A DNA stretch of 64,000 nucleotides from Ceraceosorus guamensis (lineage: Eukaryota > Basidiomycota > Exobasidiomycetes > Ceraceosorales > Ceraceosoraceae), in contig NW_020289999.1 of NCBI RefSeq assembly GCF_003144195.1, positions 441,544 to 505,543 on the forward strand, read 5' to 3'. The position numbers and the translations under genes were made by a program. Below are positions 23,305-35,171 of this stretch, piece by piece. The notes under the pieces were generated by a model. The model searched no databases, had not been told where the DNA came from, and was given only the letters and a program-made list of their open reading frames with translations. Position 1 is the stretch's first letter; each line of letters begins with the position of its first letter.

Positions 23305-26104
23305 ATGTCTGCCGCTCAGAAGGAGATGATGACGGCTGCGCTGGTCTCTGCTCGACATGCAGCAGCAGCAGCGGCAATCACAGCGCCATCAGCCTCACCA
23401 CGAGCCCTCGCTCTCGGACCACGCGTAAACATGACCGAGGATGAGGAAGCGAGCACGAGTGGCGCATCTACATTGAGCTCGAGAGAGAGGAGGCGGAGCA
23501 GAGCTTCGAGGTTCGGAACATTGTCTCCTCAGAGAGCCGCTGCTATTCCGTCAGATCTTGCAGAAGCCATAGCCGGTTGGAGACAAGCCACGCCAGAAGC
23601 GATCTCTTCTCGATCTAAGCGCAGAGCAGGCGCTCTGTCTGCTCACTCGCACCTTGCAGGGGCAGATTCCGCGGTGAGGTATGCCACACTGCTCACCCTC
23701 ACACAAGATCTGGCTTCTAGAATAGGCGGACCCTTCGGATGGACTCCGGCAAGCGTGTTCGACTACAATGCAGGAGTCGGAGAAGGACTGTGGGCGGTGG
23801 AGAATGCTTGGCCAGGTGCTGTACAGAGGTTCGATGGGCTCACCAACGGTCCGCTAGCCAGACTCGGCTCCAGCTTGCTGCGCGATCTGCCAGAAGATCA
23901 CGCGCTGAGAAGGCTCGAAGAAGAAAAGAAGGCTCGTTTCCACACTACTTCCGCCCGAAGCCATGCGCAGGCGTTTGGAAGACGTGAGCGCGGAGCAGCT
24001 AGGGATGCGGAAGAGGAGGAGCAAGAAGCTAGTTTCGATGCTGCTGTAGAGTCGACCTCTTCTTCTGCCCCATCAAATACGCTCGCCATCCTGCCATATG
24101 CTCTCAGCGCGCTTTCTAGCGACAATGCTCGCTCGGCGCTGCTGAGGAAGGTCTGGGAGTCCGGAGCACAAATGATCCTCGTTGTGGAAGAAGGCGATCA
24201 CAGAGGTTTCGCGTGCGTGGCCAGCGCAAGGGAAGAACTGTTGGCTCTTGGCAACGACCCTCCTCGTGCGGCGGCCAATGTTGACGAAGATGAGGTGCTT
24301 ATGCTGGGCGGTCAGAAGTTCTATGCGCAAAGGAGCGAAAATGTAGCTGCTGAAGATGGCGAGGACGCGGAGACCGGACGTGCATCAGGTGCGCACGTCG
24401 TGGCGCCGGTGAGTCTCCGTGGACATGGCTGGCCCAACTCGATGCTTTCTCTCTGATTTCTTGCGGTCATCCTCCGTCGACGCAGTGCCCACATGACGGA
24501 CCCTGCCCGCTGTTGCACGACTTTCAGCCACCACCTCTCGGCAACTCTTCTTTTCGTGGCAAGTCGAAGCTGCAAGTCTGCGCCTTTCCTGCTCGGGCCA
24601 CCCTTCCGCTCTGGGTGGCCCGTAATCGAAAGCGGCAAGAGGAGAGCAGCAGATACTCGTACGTAGTCGTCGCCAGAGGCCCTAGACCTCAGCGCACAAC
24701 TGCGCAAGACGCGACTCAGCTTCCTGCAACGGATACCTTGGGCTCGTCTCAAAATCTAGAAGCTCAGCTGGTGGCTGACGCGGGCAATGCGCACAGAACA
24801 AAGGTCGGCATACTCGAAGCGCTGAGAAGGAGCCCCAGTCGCCTTCCGACAGATGTGGTCGTGGAAGGGAGCGCGCCCGCACCTTCATCCTCCGAAGATG
24901 CAGATCCTGCCGCTCGTCTTTCCAGCGTCCTAGAGGCTCAGACGGAGATCGAGGCTGGGGCCGGAGACACCACTTTGCAGTCGAGCGCCTCCAATCGGAG
25001 CCAGCTTTCAAGTCTTCTGGAGGCAGCCATGCGCAGAGAAGCTACCCGTGCAGGCGAAGAGGTCGACGAAGAGACTCTCAAGGCTGCCCTGGCTCAGGCG
25101 AATGCTCAGGGCGTGTGGCAAGACTCTGCGAGTTTTGCGGAGCACGATGACGAGATTCAAAGGGAGGTGCAGGACGAAGAAGCAGAGCAATTCGCGAGCA
25201 ATGACGCCTTCATAGCTGCACAAGGAGCCGAGATCAACGCGCCCAGCTCCGCCCAGATCCTCTCCGCTTTCAAAGAGCTCTCTGGACGTTCAGCTTCTGC
25301 GCCTGCGGAGGTTGCTTTCCGCGACATTGATGTCGAGGCAGAAGATGCGGAAGAGACCGAGATAGTGGCACAGCGCTTGTCGAGGGCTAGAATAGCTGGC
25401 GACGAAGTAGCGGAGGAGCAGGAGCTGCTCAGCTCCCTTGAGGAGGACTTTAGCGTCGCGGATGAAGAGGCTATGAGGAGAGAAGCGTTTTACTGGCCAC
25501 GACTTGTGTTGCCTCCGCTGAAGAAGGGAGGACATGTATGTTTTGATGCCTGTATGGCTGAAGGTGAGAGGATGTTCTGAGCACCGATGTCTCTCCTTTC
25601 TCTGTTTTTGTTGCAAAGGCTCCTCGTCTCACATGTCGACATTTTCACCCTTGATCGCGCGCACCAGGCACCATCTCTCGCTTCACGCTACCAAAGTCAG
25701 CAGGGAGACAAGCATATCACGATGCTCGCAAAGCTTCTTGGGGAGATCTCTTTCCTCATCCGTCCGTCAAGGCGATGCAAGAAAAGGTGCCAGCAGCAGA
25801 CACCTCCTCTCGAGCTCCCATCCCTCGCTCAGAACAGCGCAACGCGCACGGCAAAAAGATCAAGAAGGAGCTGCTCTCTTCAGCTGCTGCTATCGGAGCT
25901 GACATTGTCGCAGCGCATCCAAAGTACCAGTCAACGAGCTCGCAGCAGGGAGAGGCAAAGACTGGCGAAGTGGAGATGAGCTTCGGAGAGAGACGCAAGA
26001 AGGGCAGGAGGTGGGAGAGCGAGCGCGATGTGGAGTTGCGCCTCAACGCGCGCGAGAGCAGAAAGCGTAGCTTGGGCGACTTGGATCGCGAGATTTTTGG
26101 ATGA
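23305..26104 (+). CDS. RSM22: RSM22/METTL17-like mitoribosome assembly protein
   Basis: Methyltransferase-fold protein of the small mitochondrial ribosomal subunit, an assembly factor in mitochondria. Exons 23305-24408, 24486-25563, 25668-26104, giving 872 codons. Key marks: [19 protein letters not shown] (SAM-fold motif), CPHDGPCPL joined exactly across intron 1, [17 protein letters not shown]-like [11 protein letters not shown], and [20 protein letters not shown] continued across intron 2 by [26 protein letters not shown] in the family order. The cysteines match those proposed to hold an Fe-S cluster in METTL17. A disordered acidic insertion of about 240 residues separates VVVARG from the C-terminal block, which makes the protein far longer than human METTL17. 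The chosen ATG is the first in frame. It lacks a strong targeting peptide, so an upstream exon is possible. Confidence 0.9.
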
Positions 26105-26567
26105 TGGTCGGTCTGCGCTACGCAAGGACTCACAAGCCTATCAATGCGTCACGCTCACAGAAACGGATCGCTCAAGCAGCTGAAAATACGTCGAGGGAGC
26201 AATTCGCATCATTTGATTTACTTGCGCGGGAGCTGCAGTACGAGAGGCGTAGGTAGTACAAGGTTTCCGGTGCGGGTCGGCGAGCATAGATAGACAAGTA
26301 CTTTGCAAACGAAATCCATCAGGCGGAGGAGCGGCTCGCGAAAAATTGCGACTTGGGATGGGGGGAATGAGCGCAAGCGGGCGGAGAAGGCGAAGACGGG
26401 TTGCGCAGCTACTTTGCGAGGCTATAGAGTGGGTGGCATACATGGAATGATGGGAAAGTGCAACGCGTGGCGGGAGCTACAATAAGCTCAGGGTTAAGCG
26501 CAAGAGCTTTCGACGGGTGAGGAGCAAGCCTGGGTCCACAGGCGTCGTCCTTGCTTGCGTCTTAGAC
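26105..26567. other. Convergent RSM22 / Zn2Cys6 spacer
   Basis: Short 463-bp region between two stop codons facing each other, so it should hold both 3' ends. No gene or repeat stands out. Confidence 0.6.
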
Positions 26568-28118
26568 CTAAGCAGCTCCCAGGTAGCTACGTGGCTTAAT
26601 GGGTGCCAGTTCGAACGACGTCACATTGCCAAGGCTGGACGTGGTTGGGGCAGGATAGTGCGACTGCTGAGGGTTGCTTTCTTCGAACCACTTGGCACGT
26701 TGAGGGAGCTGGAGAGGAAATTGCGAGCTGATGCTTGATGACGCCGAGTTCATGAAAGCGCTGCCCGTCGCAGACATTGCCATGGTCGAAGGAGGTGGGT
26801 GATGCACATACTCGGAGGTGTTTTGTAGACGAGGCGAAATTTGGGACGCGCCGCCCCCGAGGCCAGCAATGTTCGAAAGTGTGGGCGGCGAGAAGAGCGA
26901 GCCTGAGCCGCTGGACGAGGCGCTGGATAGCTGGGGCCGGTGAGCGACACCGTACGCCAGGGAGCTTGCGCTCGAGCTCAACGAGGGCAAGTGTCCCTGC
27001 GCACCGCCAGCGTGCATCAATGGGCTCGAGCCCGTGGCTCGGCCAATGGTACCGATGGGAGTGGAGGTGCTTCGGTCGTGCTGATGAGCGTGCGCCGTAG
27101 CGGTGCTGTCGTGGGACTCGACACCTGTGCGACGATCGTAGACGCTCGAGGGCAGTTGCAACCGGGCTTCTCGCGCATACATGTGCGGGCTTGGTGAGCT
27201 GTCGTAGGTCGATGGGGCGTTCATAGACGATTGTGGGAGCTGACTCGCTCCGCGGTAGATGGTGCCAGGTGCTGAAGTTGGGTAGGCGGAACTGGACATG
27301 TAGCTAGTGCTGGGATCCAAGGCCCTGCTGGACATTTCACCAGCGTGCTGGCTGTCTGAGCTGCCTCTGGACATGTCGTTATTACCACGGCCGTTGCCGC
27401 TAGAGCTGTCCGTGCTGCGTGATTGGTGATGGCCACCAGATTGCTCCGATGATCCGTTCGCGCGTCTTTTGTACGGGCCGCGTTTGATGCCGCGCTTGCG
27501 CTCCTTGCGCGAAGAGTCCTGGCAACTGTCGGTCAAACCGTACTTGACGCAACGTGAGCAAGGTCGACCTTCGTCGCATTTCTTGCAAGCCTTTTGGCAA
27601 TTGACACAAGCGTTCTTCACCTGCCGTCTTTTGGCCTTTGGACCAGCTTGAGCTGCTGAGCTAGGTGCAGGCATACCGCTGACGCCTGCCATATGGTGAA
27701 AGTGCTGGTGGGAGCTGCCAGCTGGCTGATGCTCGTAATGAGCAGAGTAATGCTGAGCTTGCTGAGCATGGTGTGGGTGGCTCATCGCGTGGTGCTGATT
27801 GATCTCAGCGTGATGCGCATATGGCACGGAGCCGGCCGGGGTGGCTGAGTTGGTTGTGCCGGTATAGCTGCTGTAGTGCATCGGAGCTGAGGATTGGGAA
27901 TGATGAGTGGGCTGACCGTAGAGCGCGTGTCCTGCATGGCCAGCATGTTGCTGGGAATGGTGCTGTTGCTGCTGCTGCTGCTGCTGCTGGCCATAGTGCG
28001 AGGTGGCGCTGCTAGGATGGGGATGACCAGCTTGCTGATTGTATGCTGAGTATCCCTGCTGTGCACCGTATGAGGGAGCGCTGTTGTATGCGTGCTGAGA
28101 ATAGTGATGGCTGTTCAT
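26568..28118 (-). CDS. Zn(II)2Cys6 transcription factor
   Basis: Single-exon gene of 516 codons. A binuclear zinc cluster lies at residues ~168-200 with spacing C-x2-C-x6-C-x5-C-x2-C-x6-C (ACVNCQKACKKCDEGRPC onward). It is followed directly by a very basic patch (RKERKRGIKRGPYKRR) that is likely a nuclear localisation and DNA-contact arm. The N-terminus is rich in His, Gln, Ser and Tyr with a run of nine glutamines encoded by CAG/CTG repeats. The C-terminus is Ser/Pro-rich with no fungal regulatory middle domain that I can see. The cluster resembles those of gluconeogenic or carbon-source regulators, but I cannot assign an ortholog. The ATG at 28118 is the first in frame. Confidence 0.88.
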   Translation of the reverse strand: MNSHHYSQHAYNSAPSYGAQQGYSAYNQQAGHPHPSSATSHYGQQQQQQQQQHHSQQHAGHAGHALYGQPTHHSQSSAPMHYSSYTGTTNSATPAGSVPYAHHAEINQHHAMSHPHHAQQAQHYSAHYEHQPAGSSHQHFHHMAGVSGMPAPSSAAQAGPKAKRRQVKNACVNCQKACKKCDEGRPCSRCVKYGLTDSCQDSSRKERKRGIKRGPYKRRANGSSEQSGGHHQSRSTDSSSGNGRGNNDMSRGSSDSQHAGEMSSRALDPSTSYMSSSAYPTSAPGTIYRGASQLPQSSMNAPSTYDSSPSPHMYAREARLQLPSSVYDRRTGVESHDSTATAHAHQHDRSTSTPIGTIGRATGSSPLMHAGGAQGHLPSLSSSASSLAYGVAHRPQLSSASSSGSGSLFSPPTLSNIAGLGGGASQISPRLQNTSEYVHHPPPSTMAMSATGSAFMNSASSSISSQFPLQLPQRAKWFEESNPQQSHYPAPTTSSLGNVTSFELAPIKPRSYLGAA

Positions 28119-31100
28119 TTTGACGGTGGATGCACACGATAGTGCTAGGCAGCCGGGGCCAGGCTCGCAGGTGCGGTGATACGCGTCGACTGGTGGACTG
28201 CGTGCGCGCTGCCGCCGTGGATGCGCGTTGTGCCGAGCCTGGTCGAGATGGCTGTTCTGCTCGAGAGAAGGTGCGGTGCGCTTCGCTTTGGTTTTTGGTA
28301 GCGTTGATAGCTAAATTCACCGAATAATGTTTGTGAAGTCGACGTCGAGAGCGTTGTAGGTATACGTTGTAAAGAGCTTCCTCAGAAAATCAGCTCGGAT
28401 GTCCACGGACGATTCAAGCTGTGTGCGCTAAGAGTGCAAGTTGAAAACGCGGGCGGCGCTGAGAGCGAACGGCGAAGGGTGCGAAAGTCGGCGAATGTGA
28501 AGAGGCAGGGATGGGTGGTGGGTGGGTGGTGGAAGGGCGAAGGGAGGGGAGGCGTGGGTGAGAACATGGCAAAGCTTTATGGGAACAGAGGGAGGGATCG
28601 GAGCGGGAAGTGAGGCTGAGACGCAAAAGTTCACACCCGCTTCGCCATCCATCCACCGCTGCGAGCTTTGCTGAGTGGCGGAGTCTAGAACGTCCGCGAG
28701 GTGGTGAGCGCGCGGTCCCGTCCCGCGTTTTAGGTGGCGCACAACGAGCGCGAGCGCGTGCGCGTACGCGTACGCGCGCTCACTCAATCATCCCTGCCTG
28801 CTGCATGCTGCTGCTGCTGCCTGCCCCCCGCAGGCGGTGTGATTATCATGCCTGCCGCGGTCTCGCTCGTAGACTGCCTGCCGGTGGGAGCACTAGGCCA
28901 CCAATTATGCAGTGTGTGTCGTACACGAGTAGGAGCAGCGCTGCAGTGTGCCGTACCTGCTTTCAAGAGACAATGACGCAGCTGATCAGTGAATCAGCCG
29001 TGCAGTCGGACCCGAGTGGCGGATATTCTGGGATTCACGATTGTGGCTGAGTCTAGAGCGGAAGGAAATCGGGTGGAATTTTGAGCGTCAGGCTGCTGCT
29101 ATAGCTGCGAGTCACCACAGCAGCTGTAGTGTTGCAGCAGTCGGACAAGTGGATCGGGCGTGGGGAAGGCGAGCACGCTCGAGGAAGAGAAAACCACACT
29201 AAGCCCGGTTCTCTAGCTCGAGCCTGGGCCCCCCGTTGATAGGCGGAGTAGCGGAGAGGCACCAAGAAAATGTGCAGCCGGAGTGCCTGCTGGACGCTGC
29301 TGCTGGCCGCGCCGATCGGTCCACATTTCTCATCCCGCTGTCCGCGGGTATGTTGAATTGGGCTCTTGCGCGCGGCTCCTTGACGTGCTGCTTCTTGCTC
29401 TGCTTTTGGTGGCTTTGCATGGCCGAGGCTTGTGCGGAGTTTGCTCGGTGCAGACTCAAAGGCCAAACCCTACTTTGCTATGCAATTTGGCATTCAAAAA
29501 TTCACCCCGACGTGCATGGTTACTGACCAGTCTAAAATCACCCTGCGCGGAGCATGCAGTCCTAGGCAGGTGATCGACTTGGCCTTCCCACCGCAGGCAG
29601 CCTCTATGACCACTCAAGACTCGTCATGCGCACGATCTGCGAGCAGATTCGAAGATAGCATGGCTGTAAACCATGCAGAGCCGTAGTTAGCCCACATCAT
29701 GCGCATGTCTGGCTAGCACGCGCTGTGTTTCAGTCTCCGCCGCATGACTTAATCTGAATCAATTGAGGGCACGAGTGCCTAGCTCCTGGTCTGTTGCTGC
29801 TTCAGCATTGCTGCTGATGCTATACTCGTGAGTTGTCACTGTTGCTCCGCGCTTTGCATGCGTCTAGACGTCCAGGAGCGTGAAGTAGAGTCGGGGGAGC
29901 GCTGTGCCGCTGCAGACCTTGAGCTGAGCTTGTCCCCGCGCTGAGAGGCATGCCGACCGTGAATTGTGAATGGGCACGGCACGCAACGCAGGCCCCTGTC
30001 CTCCAGCACTCAAGCGGTGTCGACGTTCCAAGAACCGCTTCAAGAACCGCTTTACCATCTCTTTATGCATGGGACCGGCGTTTGGGCAGTCGGTCAGATT
30101 ATGTAAAAAGCTCATGCATGCACCATAGAGAGCCGCATATGTTTGGTGCTCGACGCTGGCCCGCCTTGGCTCAGCATCAAAACATTCTTTGATGATTGCA
30201 TTCCGGAAATTAAGACTCGGAAACCATGCTCATCACTTTGTATCGACAATGCTGAGGTCTGAAGAACTTGAATGGGTGATAATGATTCTACTTATTTGAG
30301 GATTCGATGGTTGATACAGCGTCCTGATTCGGAGATGCAACGACCGCGAGAAGAGTCTAGCAGCGATACCGTGGTGTACGGCTTCCTTCACGATCTCATC
30401 GTCCTTTGATTCACGATTCGTTGCGCGTTACTACTTCCTCACGACTGAGCGTGAGCGAACAGCAAGCTGTCATCTTTACCACGAGGTCCTAGCATCCTAA
30501 AGGCCAAAGCGGATGACATCGCAGCCGTTGATGGCCACGTCAAAGTCACGAGTCAAGCGGATCGGTCTCATCTCGTGATTGCGATCGAGGAAAAGAGGAA
30601 CTGGTCGCGCAAGCCACACACCGTCCGTTCAGCATGCATGCAGCGGTCTGAGCCGTAATAAGCGCGGACGCTGGGCCGCTGTGGACGACAAAGGCCTGGA
30701 GCGCGAGTCTAGAACGGCGCCGCTGAATGGCCCGTCATATTGCAGCGTTGCAGATTTCTGTGACACCCGACAGATGCCTGCTTGCTTGCATAGACATCAA
30801 GCCTCTGTCATGCAGCAGCTATATATGGGTGCATGGCCATGATGCAGGCACCTCGGAGGTGCAGCTGGGTTTTACATACATACTTTACTCGATCGTGACT
30901 GTACAGCTCGGAAAATTAAATTAAGTTGGCGCGCGCGGTTGTCGGAGCTGTTGGTGCTCAGAAGCTTTGAAACACTCAACTCACGACAGACTCTCGGTCA
31001 CCTTTACGGGCGCCGCTCGACTGGCACCTACATCGGTGTGATTCCTTCTTGATGGCGAACTGGTGACGCTTGTGGAGCACGACGAAACGCATCAGAGATG

Positions 31101-32362
31101 GTATATTGTTCAATCGAGAAAAGCTTCTCTGCTCGTCCCTGAGGCGGGCGACCTGCTGGTGGTCGAAGCGACTCATGATGACTGCATGCTGTGTGAGCAA
31201 GTGGGATAGGCCTCTGGACTTTGGCACGACAGGCATGACCTTTCTCCGCGGAACCTGGTCCAATTCAAGATTCGTCTCGCAAGCAAGGGAAGGTAACGAC
31301 CGGCGTTGCATGCATTGCCGTGACTGTGCGCTTCAAGGATGTACATGCTGCTTGTGATTGAATCATCCTCAAAATACGCTAACGACCCCAACATTCGTCC
31401 GAGCCATCACTCTCCGCTTCTTGCATTCTTGCACTGAGGACTTGCCGCTGACTGGAATCGATGCAGAGTAGATTGCATTTCATGTTCTTATCGGCTCACG
31501 CCGGCACCGCGTAGTGCTCCTGAGCGCGTAGCTAGTGCTTCTGCCTTGTAGACTGATTGGTCAGCTCGTTGCCGTTGCCCTGGACCAACGAAGCCGACTC
31601 ACCTACATAACATGTAGATCGCGCTCACCCTGCTGCAAGGGCATCAGCATAGAATCTCGACCATCACACATTCGCTTCTCCGAAATCTTCCGACGCAGGG
31701 GGCCCCCGGCTTCTACGCGCTTGCTCTCAAAAGCTGCAGGCATGTGCAAGACATCTAGACTCAGCCATCAACTCCGAATCCCAGCACCCACATTCCGCGC
31801 CGTCGCGATGCAATGAGCGAGTCCGTGCCAATTTGGTCGGGGTTCTAGGCTTTGGGACTACGATACGATCTAATCTCAGCTGCCGTTCACCTCTGCTGCA
31901 CTTCGCGCTCCGCCTTCAGAGCCACGGCTCCGAAGAGTACAAGTTGCGTGGAAGCGACCTTCCTTACTACTACTACGACTGTCGTGTAAGCGCCTTCAAT
32001 TCTCGACTCCGCCGTGACTGCTTTGGATGCACAGACCAACCACGACGGCGTTTGACTGAATCACAGCGTGGCGTGGAATTCACGCCTAAGGCACATATGG
32101 CCGAACCCATGCAGTCGAGGTGACATCCAATTGGTGAGCAGACGCGTTCCATATTCATTTTGATGTTCACATGCAAGGGAACCTCTGATTCGAAGAGTTA
32201 GCAAGTAGTGCACAGGGTATCAAGGGTATGTTATATGTGGAGCAATTCGAGTTGCACCTTTGAGCAGGGGCGCGGATGATTGAACAATCGCGAGGTTGGA
32301 GCGCGCGTGGGAAAGGGCTGAACGAGAAGTGCTCGAACCTCAACTTCCACTCCAGATCCGAC
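28119..32362. other. 4.2 kb gene-poor spacer
   Basis: Longest stretch without a supported gene. It lies upstream of the Zn2Cys6 gene and downstream of the lipase gene. It holds pyrimidine-rich promoter-like DNA on the minus strand (28400-28600), a long alternating purine-pyrimidine tract (28754-28779) and motif copies near 29032-29046 and 30410-30424. Open frames are under 150 codons, low in complexity or overlapped on the other strand. A spliced effector-like or lineage-specific gene cannot be excluded by eye. Confidence 0.45.
28754..28779. repeat. Alternating purine-pyrimidine (Z-DNA-prone) tract
   Basis: Twenty-six bases alternate R-Y without a break, mostly CG with CGTACG steps, and include a perfect 16-bp palindrome (CGCGTACGCGTACGCG). 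It lies 640 bp upstream of the Zn2Cys6 start. Shorter CG-alternating tracts occur near 11682-11691, 45413-45422 and 56310-56328. Confidence 0.75.
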
Positions 32363-34338
32363 TCAGCTCTTCTGCGCGACCATTGCATCTACATCGGCCA
32401 GCCATGCACCCAGACCTCTCCAAAAGTGTCTTTGTCGCGCATCGCCATTCCAGATCGGACAGAGACTGGCGTGAGTGGCATCCTTGAGCGTGTATACATG
32501 CCACCGGTTCGGCATTGTGCTCATGTCCGATCCTGCGACTGGCAAGGCAGAGCACGTTGGATCGACGCCGCTGGAACTCCGAGTAGCCCGTCCGTTGGTG
32601 TTCGCGTTCGTGCCCCGCACCTGTCGCCAAGCTGCATCACCAGCGCTCATCAGTCGTGCAAGGGCTGGCCGGCGTCGAGCATCTGCAACGACAGCGTCAA
32701 GCTTAGAAGCGGGATTCAGGTGCGGACTGGGTAGACTTTGATAGTGCGCGCAGGTGTTTGCGCCGCACATGCCAGGATGATACTGCGAAGCGAGAGGCAC
32801 GACTCCGTCATTTGCGTACCAGTCCTCTTCCTCCTCCTCATCCATTCTGTGCGCTGGGTTTGTAGGGGTGTCGGCGCAGTAACGCGCTTCAGACGCTTCC
32901 ACGCGAAGTGCGCTGCCCTGCTCATCCTTCTCGGCACCTTCTTGGGAGGTAGATCCACGAGTCGAGCCGCTTTCTGCATCGAGCCCGCTTCTCGACGGCA
33001 CATGCGATTTTCCAAAGAGCCGGGATGGTCGCGCATTGTGGTAATCAAAGGCTCCAATCTGCTTCGAGGTGATGTTAAAGATGGCTGCCGAGAGAGATGT
33101 GTTGAAGACAGATGTTGGGCGGTGACGAGGCGCCCCTGATGGGTCACTTGAGGAAGGGTAAGGCTCCGTCATGTACTGCGTTTGGTGGCAACGACGCAAA
33201 CGCCGACGAAATCAATAGGAAGATACCGCAAGTCTGATAGTTCAAAACTTACCGCTGCATAACTGCGGAACCAGCAGTCTGGCAGCTGCGAAGCCAAATC
33301 TTGAGTGCTTTGATGGCTGGCGAGGAGCCAGCCAACTTCACGCTGCTCACACCTGGCTCGCTCCGCCAAGGTGCAATCCCAGGGTGCGCAATCACGGCCT
33401 TCGGCCCAATCGCTCTTCCACAGTTGTTGTGCCAAGGTAGGCAAGCCCCACAATGAGCGAAAGGACCAAGCATGTGACGAGGCAGAAGTCCCTTGTTCAG
33501 GTGAAGCGTTTTCAATGTCGTCCTCTCTTTCCTTTTTATTCGCTCCCGCAAAATGCCAAGCATCTGCTTGGGGGTCGGGCAGAAGTTTTCTGATGCTGGC
33601 ACTGTGCGCTCGAAGCCACACAGCTACGTGCACGCTCTTGGCCAGTACATCACCGAAACTCAAAAATCGAACCTGGGGAGAGGCAGTTGGTTGTTCGCCG
33701 AGCAGATATACGAGAGGTGTGCCGCGCAGAGGAGAAGAGACGGTCGTGATGGATCTGATAAGCCCAGCGGCCTGCGATAATGTTCCAAGAGGGGTGATGA
33801 TGCCAAGTTGCTGATCGAAAAAGCCTGTCAGGAGCAGCTGTCGAAGTTTGAGAATGGTGACGCCCCCCAGCGAGTGGCCGACCATGTGCACAGGATGCTT
33901 TTCGGACCACTGCGGATACGATCCGCCACCTTCTGACGCCGGAGGATAGCGTCGGCCCCATCTCGAATGGCCATGCTCTTGAGCATGAGCTTCGCCATAG
34001 TCCACCGTTCCTCCGTGCAAGGAGTAGAAGAGCTCGCATGCTCGATCATGCAGGGATGAAACTGGTCCGATAGGAGCCCAGAAAATCTTGCGTCCCTCTC
34101 GCTTCCAGCTCGACCGTTGGTGCGCTGCACCCGCGGCCAACTCTTGCGGAAAGTCGCCCCATATCAGCGACGAGGCAGCGCACATGAAACCTTCGACGAG
34201 GATCAAAGGAGGCGGTGCCTGGTGACGTCGGTGTTCGTCCGGCGGTGACTGGAGATGCGGCTCATGGAGATCATGTATCACAGAGAGTACGTCTGTCTGC
34301 TCATGAGCAATTGAACGGCTTTGACACGGGGCTGTCAT
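32363..34338 (-). CDS. Family I.5-like (bacterial-type) triacylglycerol lipase
   Basis: Alpha/beta-hydrolase expected to hydrolyse triacylglycerols. Two exons, 34338-33253 and 33175-32363, giving 632 codons. It resembles the Geobacillus/Staphylococcus lipase class rather than common fungal lipases: ILVEGF oxyanion strand, GPVSSLHDRACELF, then GGTVDYGEAHAQEHGHSRWG, and the nucleophile elbow GHSLGG. The aspartate of HDRACE and the two histidines of AHAQEHGHS match three of the four ligands of the structural zinc in that family. After the intron, WYANDGVVPLASQ supplies the acid and DATHASL the histidine of the triad. No signal peptide is visible, so an intracellular site is likely. About 90 low-complexity residues between the acid and the histidine are an insertion. 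An upstream coding exon near 34480-34579 is conceivable but unproven. Confidence 0.86.
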
Positions 34339-35171
34339 GGTGATGCTGGAATTCTGCTATCTTTGCGCTGCCATTCTGATACTCGAAGCTGAATTTGAAT
34401 CGAATGAAGCTGCGGAAAGCGTCACTGACCGTCGTCGTTGTGAGATCGTGAACAGTCTGTAAAACGTCGGCTTGTGTCTGACCTTTGTGTTGTATTCGAC
34501 TCTTGAGGGTGCTCAAGGCCGCAACATGGAGGCTCATCTTCACCACTCGGGAAGAAAATTTCAGATCGTGAAATGGCATGATTTACGACAAGTCGCGTGA
34601 TGGCCAATGTGCCTCCACATGTACCGCTATGCACCTCCTACATTGGTGTCAATCAGATACGTCCAAGCATTAGAGGTGAGATAGATTCGACTTGGGCAAG
34701 ACGTGCGACACCATCAGTACGCTGATGATTAGATTGATGAGGCTTTTGGCCGACGACTCGCTTCATTGCCCGCAGTCAATCGTGAACGGCATTCTAGGTG
34801 GTCACTGACCACCGCCGGTCTCTTTGGCGGATCGACGCGAACACATCGCCGGTATCTGCAAATGCGCCACATCGTGCATGGTCCCGCTGCAGCTCCGCAG
34901 GCTGACTCTGACTCGAGTCGTGCTCGCCTCAAGCCTGCGGTATAGGTAGCGACGTCAAAAGCAAAAGCCATGTAGACACGCGCGACGAAAGGTCACGTGA
35001 TTCACCCGATTCGTGGAGTGCTGGTCTGAGGGCAGCTTTCGCTATAAAGACTCGATCCTACGGCCGTCCTGGAGTAAAATCGATCCACACCACGAGCAGC
35101 GTTCGTCTTGAACAAAGCGCAAGGTGGTCTCGGTGCCAAATAGATGCCTCTACTAGCCATCACTTGCGAGC
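34339..35171. other. Lipase upstream / AN1 downstream spacer
   Basis: About 830 bp between two minus-strand genes. It holds an ATG-led frame (34579 leftwards) that overlaps the lipase start in another frame, and a single heptamer-like motif at 34774-34784. No further gene is supported. Confidence 0.5.

Noticed and set aside
28428-28787. Minus-strand frame of 119 codons
   Set aside because: Low-complexity Pro/Ser/His sequence read from the pyrimidine-rich promoter DNA of the Zn2Cys6 gene.
31042-31209. Fifty-six-codon plus-strand stretch that reads like protein (WYIVQSRKASLLVPEAGDLL)
   Set aside because: No start codon, no plausible flanking exons found and no recognised family; it may be chance or a gene remnant.
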